DNA of 25,631 nucleotides from Lingula anatina (lineage: Eukaryota > Brachiopoda > Lingulata > Lingulida > Lingulidae), in contig NW_019775408.1 of the NCBI RefSeq assembly GCF_001039355.2, positions 404,366 through 429,996 on the forward strand, read 5' to 3'. Position 1 is the first letter of the stretch. Each line of letters starts with the position of its first letter. The notes below the pieces were generated by a model. It was not told the origin of the DNA. It searched no databases and saw only the letters and a list, made by a program, of their open reading frames with translations. A program made the position numbers and the translations under genes. Positions 8,717-20,300 of this stretch are shown here, one piece after another.

Positions 8717-9755
8717 GCCACCAGACGACAGGCGTTTCAGGACCCCCTAATCTGATGTCACAAGCTTCCGTATATATGAAAATATCGATTACTTAGCTGA
8801 TCGAAAGATGGCGATTTAGACAAGATACGCCCATTCTGGACTGCTAAAATATCCGGTTCACTTTGGTTTGTTCGTGTATTATCAATTTAAAGCGTTAAAT
8901 GTTTTTAGCACCAAGTTATTTCGACTTTGTAGCGGATACATAAAGTTTCCATTATTATGTTTTAAAAATGCTGCAATGTTTAGTCAACCAGCTTTTCAGT
9001 TGACAGCGACTTTTGCTTGACCCATTTTTGAAGCTGCACTGCACGTGGCAAAGAAAACGTAAACAATCAAGGTATTGTATGTACTGTACGTGTTCGTCTT
9101 CAGCAAGATGGACACTAGCATCGGAGATCAGAATAGCTAATTGTATGTTTACTAGGGTTTGTACCGTGCTGTTATCCCGTGTCTTATTTAGCAGTCTAAA
9201 GTAAGATAAATTACTGGTATTTGTAACGTGCTACTCAGTAGGCTACCTAACGTACTGTACAGACTACTACCAGTATAACGTACTAGAGTATACGTACGTG
9301 CAGTGCTCGGGCTGCAGGCTACAGTAGACGTACATATTATACCCAGTGGAGTCTACTCGTACCTGAGGTATGCTTTTCATTTAATTTTTTTTTTACCGGT
9401 ATTTCAAATGATACTTGCATTAGCTTTTTACCAACACTTTTCTGATGTGAAGAATATATTCTACTACAGCATCTGTCTTCACAGTTGTCAATATCTGACT
9501 ACATGTACCATTAAAATGTTCACCTCTGTACTTTTTAACCCTTCTCCCCTAAAAAAAAAAAGAAAAAAAACCCCTCAACAATATATGTTAAATAGCTTCA
9601 TTACTTCTAGTTTAAAGTGAAACAATAAGCAAAATATTGTGGATAGTCTCTGCTAAGACTATAGGACAAATATATTATATTCATCAACCACAGTATGTAT
9701 AACCAGAGAATAAATTTTATCTTTTTTAGCTTACAGTAGATGTTACCAGGGCAAA
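8717..9755. promoter_or_regulatory. Head-to-head intergenic region with probable 5' UTR exon(s) of the phosphatase
   Basis: The 116 aa gene leaves leftward and the phosphatase rightward, so both promoters should lie here. A strong acceptor (ttacag|TAGATG, AG at 9733-9734) stands 22 bases before the phosphatase ATG. Upstream donors TAAA|gtaaga (about 9199) and CTGAG|gtatgc (about 9366) make a non-coding first exon likely; which donor is used cannot be told. The stretch 9230-9370 is unusually rich in GTAC and ACGTAC words. An A-rich run is at 9551-9570. No ORF here is convincing. Confidence 0.45.
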
Positions 9756-11258
9756 ATGATGAGGAAAAGATATCCAAGTGACACTTCGTGGGGATGCAAC
9801 AAGAAACATTTAGCAATTTTCATGATTATTCTCATGTTGCTCTTTGGAATAAGTTCCCCGCTGTGGAATCTATTTGCCAGGGTGTCCCATGATGGATCAA
9901 AACCTTACCAGGTGCACATTTCGCTGGGCGACACTTTGTCTGAGATGACAGTGATGTGGGCTACAGTTGTGGAAGGGGAGGCTGGGGTACTGTATGGCAA
10001 AAGTTCCCAGCTGGATCAGGTTGCCTTGGGTGAAAGCAAGAAATTTGTGAAAACCAACGAAGAGGGGATGCATAACATCCACAGAGTTCAGTTACGAAAC
10101 CTGGAATTGGATACTGTTTATTATTATAAAGTGAGAACGGGAAGGTATTCCAGCAGGACCTTTTCTTTTAGAACTCTGTCAGAAGATTCTAACTGGACTC
10201 CTGAAGTGATAATTCTGGCTGACATGGGCAGCAGTTCCAAATGTATCAGACCAGTCCAGACCCAAGTTCAAAGAGGGAATATCTCAGCTGTATTCCATGT
10301 TGGAGACTTTGCATACAATCTCAATAGCAATGGCGGAGAAAGGGGAGACGAATTTCTCAACCGCATTGAAGGTATTGCATCCCGTACTCCTTACATGACG
10401 TGTCCAGGGGATCACGAGGCCTTTGATAAATTCATGCACTACATGTACCGCTTTTCAATGCCTCATTCCCCCTGGCCTATTCCCCTGGATAAACTTTGGT
10501 ATAGCATCAACATTGGGCAGGCCCATTTTGTCTTCTATTCCACTGCTCTGTATCAGTCCAACCCAGAGGTTGCCAAGATCCAGAATGACTGGCTTTTTAA
10601 AGACCTATCCCAAGCTAACAAAGAGAGAACTCTACGCCCTTGGATTATTGTATTAGGCCATAAACCACTGTATTGTTCTAAGTCAGTTAAGTTCACCCAG
10701 GAATGCAACATCAAGGACTCCGTCATAAGAGAGAATGTGGAAAGAATGTTTTATGATTTTAAAGTGAATTTGATATTTTCTGGACATGTGCATGCTTATG
10801 AGCGGTACTACCCCCTTTATGAAAATGTAGTCATGCAGAGGAATTATATAAATCCAGTTGCCCCTGTTAGCATTATTACAGCATTAACAGGGATATCAGT
10901 TGTCCCGGAGAGTTATGACGAAGAAAACCCTAGGACTGCATACAGAATGGCAAGTGAAAATCGAGAGGCATTTGGAAAGTTGAAAATTATCAATTCAACA
11001 CATCTCTCCTGGGAAGTTGTGTATTCAGACACCTTGCAAAGTTTGGATAAAATGTTAATGGTTCAAACAAAATTACCAATTGTTACAGAGGAAACCATTT
11101 CTAGATTAAAATCTTACATGAAAGATAGAATTTTAGCTGATGCTAAATGGGTTCTTACTGAAAAGATTCATTCCACATTGTATCTGATTTTGTACCTTTT
11201 TGGTCTTTCAGCAATTCCTACTTTTTTAATAGTTCTTTTCAAGTTTTTGAGAAAATGA
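9756..11258 (+). CDS. Purple acid phosphatase-like membrane metallophosphoesterase, single coding exon, 500 aa
   Basis: Belongs to the animal purple acid phosphatase group (ACP7/PAPL-like): an N-terminal fibronectin-like PAP domain (about 45-142, starting KPYQVHISLGDTLSEMTVMW) and a binuclear metallophosphatase domain (about 150-420). Metal-site motifs in order: ADMG (D156), GDFAY (D184, Y187), GDHE (219-221, canonical GNHE), LGHKPLYCS (H302) and GHVHAYER (H344, H346). The usual Asn ligand of GNHE is Asp here, and the GDxG motif has Ala for its first Gly. A hydrophobic segment at 19-37 (LAIFMIILMLLFGISSPLW) can be a signal anchor or uncleaved signal, and another at about 474-497 can span a membrane; human ACP7 is secreted-type without the latter. 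The whole coding region lacks introns while its neighbours are split. AATAAA at 11828-11833 is the likely poly(A) signal. Activity is uncertain because of the N to D change. Confidence 0.85.
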   Translation: MMRKRYPSDTSWGCNKKHLAIFMIILMLLFGISSPLWNLFARVSHDGSKPYQVHISLGDTLSEMTVMWATVVEGEAGVLYGKSSQLDQVALGESKKFVKTNEEGMHNIHRVQLRNLELDTVYYYKVRTGRYSSRTFSFRTLSEDSNWTPEVIILADMGSSSKCIRPVQTQVQRGNISAVFHVGDFAYNLNSNGGERGDEFLNRIEGIASRTPYMTCPGDHEAFDKFMHYMYRFSMPHSPWPIPLDKLWYSINIGQAHFVFYSTALYQSNPEVAKIQNDWLFKDLSQANKERTLRPWIIVLGHKPLYCSKSVKFTQECNIKDSVIRENVERMFYDFKVNLIFSGHVHAYERYYPLYENVVMQRNYINPVAPVSIITALTGISVVPESYDEENPRTAYRMASENREAFGKLKIINSTHLSWEVVYSDTLQSLDKMLMVQTKLPIVTEETISRLKSYMKDRILADAKWVLTEKIHSTLYLILYLFGLSAIPTFLIVLFKFLRK

Positions 11259-12180
11259 TAAGAATTTATCAAAATAGCTTTTGGAAAATTGGTAGTTTAT
11301 TTTGGGATCAATTTTTTTAAATTGTAAGTGAAAGAAATTGTATAATTGGCATCTGTGGATGGGCTTTAGGTGTTGGTGGGGGTGGGTGGGCTGAAAACGA
11401 ATAACAACGATGAAAAGAATACTCATACTGCTCAAGTTTTAATTTTAAAAATTTTGCGGCTTGTATTCAGAATTCTGCTCAACTTGGACTTGAATTATCT
11501 TTATACTAATTTTAGATTACAGGAGGAAAAATTGAAGATGGTATTTTTTGAGAAATGCCATTTGTTTCAGCATGTATCATTTCAGGGATCATCAAGAATA
11601 TTTCCTCAAGTTGTGCATTATTACAAATTATACAAAAATTTGGATTTGGTTATTTCTGTAGTTCATTTTTTGTTGGCTGGTAATTAGATACTAGGATATT
11701 GTTACAGTAATATAATACTAATAATTTAATTATCTTTTAAAATCTACTATTAACTGGACCAGGTGTTGGAACATGCAAAATTGGTGCTTCTTCACAAGAA
11801 TTTACTGTATTGACAATGGAGAACAAAAATAAATTCAAAATGATTTTACAAATTTTTATTGTCATTTTATGTATTTCTTACATTAGTAAATTGTGTGTAC
11901 ATCTGGGAATGTGTATTACAACACAGTTTTTTCTTTACGTCTGTGAAATGATGTATAAATTTAAATACTCAAATACTTGCGACTGATTTTATGGCATTGT
12001 GCACTGGTAGGAAAAAGTCAAGATATTCAAATGAAATGCCTTACAAATATTAAGCAAAAATTTACAACATTTAATGGTATATTTTGAAGTCCTACAAAAG
12101 AGCTGCTCAATATAAAAATTTGAATTGCAAAGTTTTTAATTTTAACATTGTCTTACAGTCTATTTATGTTTTAGTTTTTG
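11259..12180. other. Convergent 3' UTRs of the phosphatase and SSR4
   Basis: A plus-strand AATAAA (11828-11833) for the phosphatase and a minus-strand AATAAA (TTTATT at 11855-11860) for SSR4 face each other. No other canonical signal was seen between the stop at 11258 and 11828, or between 12180 and 11860 on the minus strand. AT-rich, no gene seen. Confidence 0.55.
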
Positions 12181-15100
12181 TTATGACTGAAGGTTGCTTT
12201 TGGTACTGTATGCCAGGTACCATACTAGAATAGCAACACAGGTGGCCAAGGCCTCTGCTTGAATAAACGGTCCACTGTACGTGCCCTGAAATATGGTAAA
12301 TGACACAGTAAGTATAAAATGTTCAGAACATCCAAAATATCTGCCATACAGTATAGTGGTGAAAGGAACTGAAGGAAGAAAAAAGTTATAACATGTTTAG
12401 CCTTTTAAGAAATGATTTACTAATTTACAATAATTACTCGTGAGACAGTGAAAAACATAATTATTTTACCTTTTATTTGGCACTTTTTCTTATAAAATGT
12501 ATTTAATTCAAGTATATCATAAAGAAACCCAATATTTTCACAATTTGCTTTTTCCACGCCTGGAAAACCATATTCTGTAATGCATAATCTGAACTTTCAA
12601 ATTGATTAGCAGTATTTACCAACCTTGTGGTTGACATCAATGGTGAAGAGTGGTTCAATATCAGCAGTGTTGTCTCCACTTCTCTGGGCCTTGAAATGAA
12701 AATAACGGAAACATAAGAAACCGAACGAGTGCTCACATCCTGCTTTTAGACTTATTTTATTTCACCAGATGAGAATAGAATGATAACTTTTTAGCAGTGC
12801 CACTACATAACTGCAATCAGTTTCAGAAAGATCATATTAAAAAAATTGTATCAGGATTCTTTTAAACTGCTCAAAAATGAATTTCAAAAACAGTCTCTTG
12901 GGTCAAAATATAAACATGGCAAGTTGGCAACAATAATCACTTAATAGATCCTAGTTGTAGGCAAGTTGCATCCTTGTTGTAGGCAAGTTAAAAGATTTTC
13001 AAAATTTAAAAATGCAGTTATTTTGTGTTTTGACAGATGCAATATTACACTTTCACCTTCAGTATTAGGTTACAAGGCACATAATTTTTATATATCACAA
13101 ATCATACCTTTCTTAAAGCTGCATACTTGTCCTCATCAAAGAATCTGACTGTATAGGTACCAGCAGGTATGTTCTTGTGGTCATCACTCCAGCTCACCTA
13201 TATAATAAAGAAAAAAAAAATTAATTGAAAATTATAAACAATTTATAATTCAGAATCAATATTGAACTTTAATGTAACACAAGTGTTTAAATAAAAAATA
13301 ATAAATTAAATAATAAATAAATAAATAAAAATAGTAATTGCCAAATACTTCAAGCAATAATAACTCTTCATTTGAGATTCAAAATTCCGCAAGAAATACA
13401 TTGTAAACAACGCCTGGAAATATATTCTATTGCATTTTCCCACTAAAACGACTGTTATCGTAGAAAAACTAAAATCTGTGCTTGTCACTTGGGCTTTCGA
13501 TCCCTTTTTTCGCGGTCGACAAGTGCATCCGTTGCCAATGACGTTTAGGTGTCACGCGGATTCTCGCGTCCATTCGAGACCAAAATAGGGAAACCCTCAG
13601 ACGTAAGTTGCGAGGTTTTGTACAGTGCATCGGATAACGAAAAGCCCAGAATTGCACACATTGTAGATATAAATGCATTTTGAGCAAAAAGACGCACATA
13701 TCTTATGAATCTTATAATATTGTTATATAGTGTTGTTGTTGTCTGCTTTTCCCGCGGTTTTTAGTAGGTCACCAGAAACCATCGCTCGATACGAGAGGGC
13801 TCTGTCAGTTAAAATCTCTTAAGAGATTTTAACAAAAAACCGTACGTTTAGGAAAAAACCCTGGATTAACTTTGAATGCAGGAATGGGGTCGTTGACCAT
13901 TGGTAAGTAAGGGAAAATTGCCGTTTTTTCCAGGAAATCGTATTTTTGGCCAAAACGAAGTTATTATGACTTTCATATTGATCCCTTTCAAACACCCCTG
14001 AACAATTAGATATAAACTTACAGTGTATTTGCGATACATGTTTTTAGCCTTTTTTGATAGAACGTGGAGTAATTACACGTCTTGGGTCTTACCTGGTATG
14101 TCTTGGAATTTTGACCTCTAGTGGCTGGCAGGGTGCGGCCGTTAATCTCAGCATATAAATTTACATCCTAAAATATACAGGGCAATAAACATTTTCTTAC
14201 AGTAAGAAAATCAAATTCAAATTTTCTCATTATGCAGAACTATATGCAAACACCATATGATAAGCATTTAGATTTAACCTAGAACAATTTCATTATCATT
14301 TCATCCGATTACAGGCAGCAAATATAACTAGCTAAAAGAAAGCACTCTCTTATCTGGTTGCATATCTTAAATGAGGTTTGTAACACAAAGTTAGGTCCAA
14401 TGAGCTCATGTCTCCCCTTGTCTTGACATAATACTTTGGTGTGCAGACATAGGACTACAAGGAATTTTTCTAACTCTTTAACTCCTTGTTTCTAATTAAA
14501 ACTTTCAATTGATAACGGAGAAGTATGTAATGTAATGTAAAATATATACCTTCAAGTTATTGGCACAAGTCAAAGTAAACTCCACAATAACTACAGTCTC
14601 GGTTGCCATCATTGCTTCACTGCTTGTATAAGTCTGTGATACAACAGATGGGCGGAGGCAAGTGTCCCCTGGAAGGAAAACATAACAAAAAGATTAATAA
14701 ACACAACAGTTGTTGGCAAACTGTTTGCACAGACTTTTACATGATTCACCAAACCCCTATACACTCTGACTCTAAATAAGTTCAATTCGTAGTGAATCAA
14801 TTTGTGGAGGAAAAAAGTTCATGTGGTAGTGATGTCAGTTAAAATTGTGATAAAGTTGTGTGTAAGTAGTAACAATTAACTTACTTTGTTTAAACCAAAT
14901 GCTAGACGACACTGCCAAAAGCAGAACCATACATGCTAGAACATAGTTAAGTTGACATGAAGCGTCTCATCTTACAATTAAAACAGTTGCGAATGGAGAC
15001 ATTTACAGTTAAATTTACTCATTACCCTTGTGGAATCCTTAGGTAAAGATAACTGACGATGAAATACTATCAGTTTTTGTGTTTGGCTGGACCCAACTGC

Positions 15101-15299
15101 GTGCCACGTCACACAACCGGCATCTTTTGAGGGCACTTTATAAGCAAACTGTGCCCTTATTGTCATTGTGTTTGGTCAATCTTTGCTCATTGTTTCTTGG
15201 AGTAGTTTCTGTAACAATACACTTAAACATACCTGAGGTAAAGACCGGCAAAACTGCCAAAATTGCGAGAGCTGCCAACACCATCCTGGAGGTCGCCAT
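12181..15299 (-). CDS. SSR4: Translocon-associated protein subunit delta (TRAP-delta), complete, six exons
   Basis: Subunit of the ER TRAP complex that sits beside the Sec61 channel and helps translocation of nascent chains. Exons in transcript order: 15299-15233, 14668-14550, 14167-14093, 13197-13108, 12689-12624, 12285-12181. All borders are GT/AG and phases agree, giving 173 aa, the same as human. Residues 1-23 ([20 protein letters not shown]) are a signal peptide. The mature lumenal domain starts GDTCLRP; C25 and the Cys of FTLTCAN are placed like the family's disulfide pair. Conserved blocks: [38 protein letters not shown], and [16 protein letters not shown]. The last exon encodes the membrane helix ([20 protein letters not shown]) with a short cytosolic tail. 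The minus-strand AATAAA at 11860-11855 is the probable poly(A) signal. Confidence 0.96.
13289..13331. repeat. AAAT/AAT-rich low-complexity tract in an SSR4 intron
   Basis: Imperfect TAAA and TAA units, intronic, no function indicated. Confidence 0.75.
13808..13833. repeat. Perfect 26-bp palindrome in an SSR4 intron
   Basis: The sequence centred on CTTAAG (AAAATCTCTTAAGAGATTTT plus GTT and AAC on the outside) is identical to its own reverse complement over 26 bases. It lies in a locally more GC-rich, gene-like stretch (about 13480-13870) within intron 13198-14092 that may be an old repeat insertion. Confidence 0.9.
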
Positions 15300-16475
15300 A
15301 TCTGATCTCGAAAGGGGGAAATCCGAGATTTTGCGATACTTTCTCAATCCTGCTCTCATTGTGCAATCACAACTAGCACAATGTTGCAGAACGTCCGCAA
15401 AACTCACCTAAACCAATCTCTTAGAACCGATTTTATTTTTGGTCTTCTTTCAATTTGATGACAAATTGTTGTATAAGCATGTTGCATCAAAAGTACTCTT
15501 TGCATAACTAAGATTTGCGAGTAGTCTGCCGCTGCCTGTGATTTCTCAACGGGTGATTTTTTTTGTAAATACAAGAAGAATTATCTCCTTGGTAAATATT
15601 GTAATAAATCAAAACACAATGTAAAATTTACAAAATAAACGTTTATTGAAATTTAATATGTCACACTTTGATTTTTAAAAAATTCTAATCTGTTACTCTG
15701 GAACAATCAACAGGCTTGGTAATTACATTCCAGCTCCTGATATTAAACTATACACGTCTCAAAATTTCTTAAAACTGACTTTTCTATGAGAAATACAGAA
15801 AAAAATGGCATTTTCTCCATAAAATCTCAACTTTATCTTGTTATAACTAACAGACTAGGTAAATATACTACTTAACTATATAAAACAAGGTTTAAAACTT
15901 ATCTAGTATCAAAGTTCACTACAAAATGAGATTCTTGTACCTATCATCCTGTACTTTACACCAGTGATAATGGTGGAAAGAAAGGAGACGAAAAAACAAA
16001 AGAGCACAAGTAGGCAAATTTGCCTTTGGTTTTAATCACTGTAATTACATGATTGCAATATATATCAAATTATTATTTATTTTCTAACTAATAATTAAGA
16101 CACAAAACATTCTTCACATTGCTCAATTAAGCTTTTTGTTGACTTAAAAAATGTCCATATTGATTTTAATTCCAGATGATTCAAATTTTTTCCTCCCAAA
16201 GAAAGTGTAAAAAGTTATGCTCAAAAAGATGCTTTCTTTAAAACAAAACAATAATTATAATAATAAATAAATAAAATGAAAAATTGCTTGCATGTAACCA
16301 AAATCGTATACAAGCTGTATATGATATGGTTTCAAAAATGCAATATTACAGTAACTAACCATCTACTTTAAATCTATAATTTTCTTACTCAGATAAGAAT
16401 TCTCTTATTTCTCAATACACTAAATATTATACTCAGTGACTAATTACTTCACAACATATTTCAGAAGCAGATCCC
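15300..16475. other. Spacer: SSR4 promoter side and MOV10L1 3' UTR
   Basis: Both neighbours read leftward. Candidate minus-strand poly(A) signals for the helicase are TTTATT at about 16076 and about 15644. The SSR4 5' UTR and promoter should lie within the first few hundred bases above 15299, which are CpG-richer than the rest. The remainder is AT-rich with no gene seen; the plus-strand frame across 15079-15411 is antisense to the SSR4 first exon. Confidence 0.5.
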
Positions 16476-17292
16476 TCATTCTTCAATTTCCTCCTCTGAG
16501 GAAGACTCTATTATAACATCTAAATCAGAGTCCACTTCTCCACTGTCTGATAAACTGTTGCTCATTTCATCAAAAGTCATGCATACTACTTCTGGAGCCT
16601 TTCTACTTGTGTGTACCATGGAAGACAGATCAATCTGATCTGACGAGTTTGTGTTTTGCTTTTCATCTGACACCCCCAGGTCTCCATCAGAATCCATCGC
16701 AACTTCCTTTTCCTGAAGCAAATCTTTTGAAGTCTTCTCCTTGCCTGGGTCAGGATTTAGTGTCACAGTTGCAGTTCTTGCTGTTACATATATTAATTGT
16801 GACTCTGTGACTGAATGCACATTCAAATCTCCACCTGTTATAGTCCTGACTTCAGTTGCTGGCTTCTGCTGGGTCTCGTTTAAATTTTCACTAGCTGATG
16901 TTTGCTCTGTCTCTGTGTCTCCGTCCAAAAGGACATCTGAGGCTTGACATTCATTAGTGTTACTCCCCACTGTCACCCTGCACTGAAGCTGGGGTAGATC
17001 TGGCAAGTTACACCCTACACAGGCCCCTTGTTCCACACAGTAGGACAGCAAGGACAACCAGTATTCATCCTTCAAAGAAAGAAAATTAATTATCTTTAAA
17101 CACAAAATACCAAGAAAGGCAGCCTTACTGCGATATTATGTGACTGAGCTAAAGGAGTGGCTCTCCTTTACTCTTTTACTGAGGTTTGTGTATTTTATTG
17201 CAACACACACCTGCATAATCTGCATTTCCTAATTGACCAGAGACTAGCGAAAAGGCATTTTTCATTTTTTTTCAATAATTCACTGTTGAGAA

Positions 17293-17346
<54 letters not shown>

Positions 17347-20300
17347 TTGCTCATGGTGCATGTTAAAATTTGGAACATGCTTGTAGGCAGTATTTTTACA
17401 AATGTTAAACTATGCCACAAAACCTGGGTTCAGTCAATAATTTGGTAACTGCAATCACACATCTTTAGCTCCAAGTTAAAAACAGCAATAATTGCTTATA
17501 AGGCCTGAATTTGGTACATATATTACATTACATTTTGTATTGCCTGGTCACTGAAGTTTGGACTGTCACTCAAGCCACATTTTTGTGGTCAGCAAGTGAC
17601 CTTTTCCTCCCCTCACCCCTTGGAGACACATGATGAGCAATAGACCCCGATGCAGCAAAGGTTTTTATTTGCCTGGAAATCTCAACACTTTTGCATTTAT
17701 CACCTTCAAATTGATATTATAGTACATATCCTAAACCATTCACATAATTACAATTAAGCCATACACCCAATTTTGAGTTGCATCTAGTAAGTTTATGATT
17801 TTTGAGTCACTCTCAGAATGCAGATGGAAACTGAAGAATTTTATTTTTTATGGCACAACACATTATGAATTACAATTTAAAACTAAAAATGGGATCATTG
17901 TAGATTATAATTGTTTTCACTGCTATAACTAAGGTATACGTTGGTGATAAAGGGGAAAACTTCCATGATCATTTTGGTTAAGTAAAGGTCTAGCAAGCAT
18001 TGTGTGCCTATAACAGTATAAATTATACAATTAATCAATGAGAAACACCACTGTATATAATGGATGCTGATTTTACTGTGCTAAAACTCAGAAACACTGA
18101 ACTACTGTTCAATGCACACATCCAATACATACATATATATATTTTACAATATTCCATTGGGGGTTAGAACTCTTAAACATCCATTTGTAATCATTGGAGT
18201 AGTCATAAAAACATGCAACCTAAACTGAATATAAATTTACATAATTGACAATTGACATATTCATAAAAACACTCAATGAAAAACTGAATGTAAACTTCAT
18301 GTTTACTTAGCATCATGATATAATTATTTGTTACAACAAAGCTTCCTCATAAAGTCAACAGGCACAGCCACACCCCTCCTGAAGTCCACGTATATAAACG
18401 CATATAGTATGGGGTTAATGGCACTGTTTACGACCACTAATAAATGAGTAAATTTTAAAAAAAGCATGTATGATTCATTTCTGTCATCCAAGTCCGTGAA
18501 AAACAGTAAGTAAAAATTCACCCACTTCGGGAACCAACAGACGACAAATACAACGGTAACAATCATCATTACAACAGTGAGTCTCTGTTTGTCTTTAACG
18601 ACCTTCATCTCAGCCGAGATATTCCCAGGGTTAGGCCTGTCCTTGCACAATAACTGATGGATGACCATCGAATACATAACAGTCATCGTAATAAGAGGGA
18701 GCATGAAGTCAAACACAAAGAAGCAAGCCAGGGTTATCCTGTATGGTGTTGTATCAATATCAAACGTGAGATTTCTGGTCATGTATGGACCGTTTTGATG
18801 GACAAATCCTGGGTGACTGTCAAAGAAGACGGTAACGGGCATGTAAAAGGCCACTATTGAAACAGCCCACAACAGTATCACAGTGATGAAGAGGTTTCTC
18901 GTGGTCTTAAATGCTCTAGAAGTATAGACCAGCACAAGTGCCATGAACTTGTCCAGAGCTAGAAGCACCAATGTGTGGATGCTTACAGTGACTGTCACAA
19001 ATGTCATGTAGTTATATAGAAAATATATTTTTTCTGGAATTTTTGTGACAAAGACTACCATTTGTTGAGCTAGAAAAGAAAGGTCTGCCACAGCCAGGTT
19101 CCCTATGAGAATGTACATCTTTGTTCTTGTAGTTTTTCTGCAGATAATTATCAACAAAACAAGCAGATTGCCAATGATGCCTATAGAAATTATGATGAAG
19201 TTTATTATGGTAAAAATGTCTGGAAGAGAGTCAAAATACGTTTCCATTTTAAGTAACTACTCAGCTACTTGGTCCACCGAAGTCCAGGTTAAACACTTAT
19301 CATTTCAAATTCATCTAACTTGTTACATGTACGCTTCCGCTGCTGAGAACTCAAAATAAGGCCCGAAGATATTATAATCCACTTCTGGTAGAAAATCTGA
19401 GGAAGGCATATTCATCCTTGAAATAGGTCCATCATTTAGTCATGCTCTTCCATATTTCTGTCTCTGATGTGATTACGTTTCTGTAAGTAGTTAATGGTAA
19501 CTATTATGTGGCTATGCTGACCACTCTCCCTCTTTCTCTCATTCTGTGATTGTTTGCATGTGTGAGTGTATAATATATTGCCCCATCTCCTAATTTCTCA
19601 GACATCAGAACTGACACAAATCACATTTATAATTACCAAATATTCACTGACTGCTAGTAAGCACTCTGAGCTAGCAACAAAACTGAAAAAAGACACTATT
19701 ATAATATATCCTAGTTCTCTATCTATCAATCACTATCTACACCTGACTTATAAAAGCTCTCTGATCATTATCATGACTTAAGTAAATGGACCCAGTCATC
19801 AATTTTGTTACGTCATTTTTTGTTATGTCATCAATTTATGTTATGCCTAGGCAAATATATTTTGGCTTCCACAAAGTCAGAAATTCGATAATATATAGAA
19901 AGTCACATCCCTGTGTTAATGTTTGATCACTGAACGATGGATGATGCAGAACGAGAACACTTTTATCTCTGCAACATTTTCCATTAATGAATTTGCCCTC
20001 TTCCAAGAAATCATAATTGTGCAAATGTTTTTATCACTGTAATATCTAAATGGTTTATTACTTTAAGGCAGGATTATCATCATAACCTTTTATTATACAT
20101 TTGCTTTATCACTCGATGTGCCAAATAAATGATAAATGAACACCTACTGACAGGACACTGGGTGGTTGATTGCCATTAAACAAATGGATGTTTTGTTCAG
20201 CCCACTATCAAACCCAATAAATCAACTTCAGTACTTTGATTTTCTCTTAATACAGGTCAGTAGCCAGGAATCTTACAGGAGGAGTTCTTTTTCTGAAAAA

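Noticed and set aside
15079-15411. 110-codon plus-strand frame
   Set aside because: Lies opposite the SSR4 first exon and promoter; the SSR4 exon fits the signal peptide and splice phase.
17070-17105. Reading 16476-17105 as a separate gene starting MCLKIINF
   Set aside because: The first residues come from intron; the block [20 protein letters not shown] matches the known C-terminal end of the MOV10 family and joins 21223 in phase.
19566-20024. Short open frames of 60 to 70 codons on both strands between GPCR and exon 21223
   Set aside because: AT-rich intronic sequence, no motifs, no supporting splice sites.
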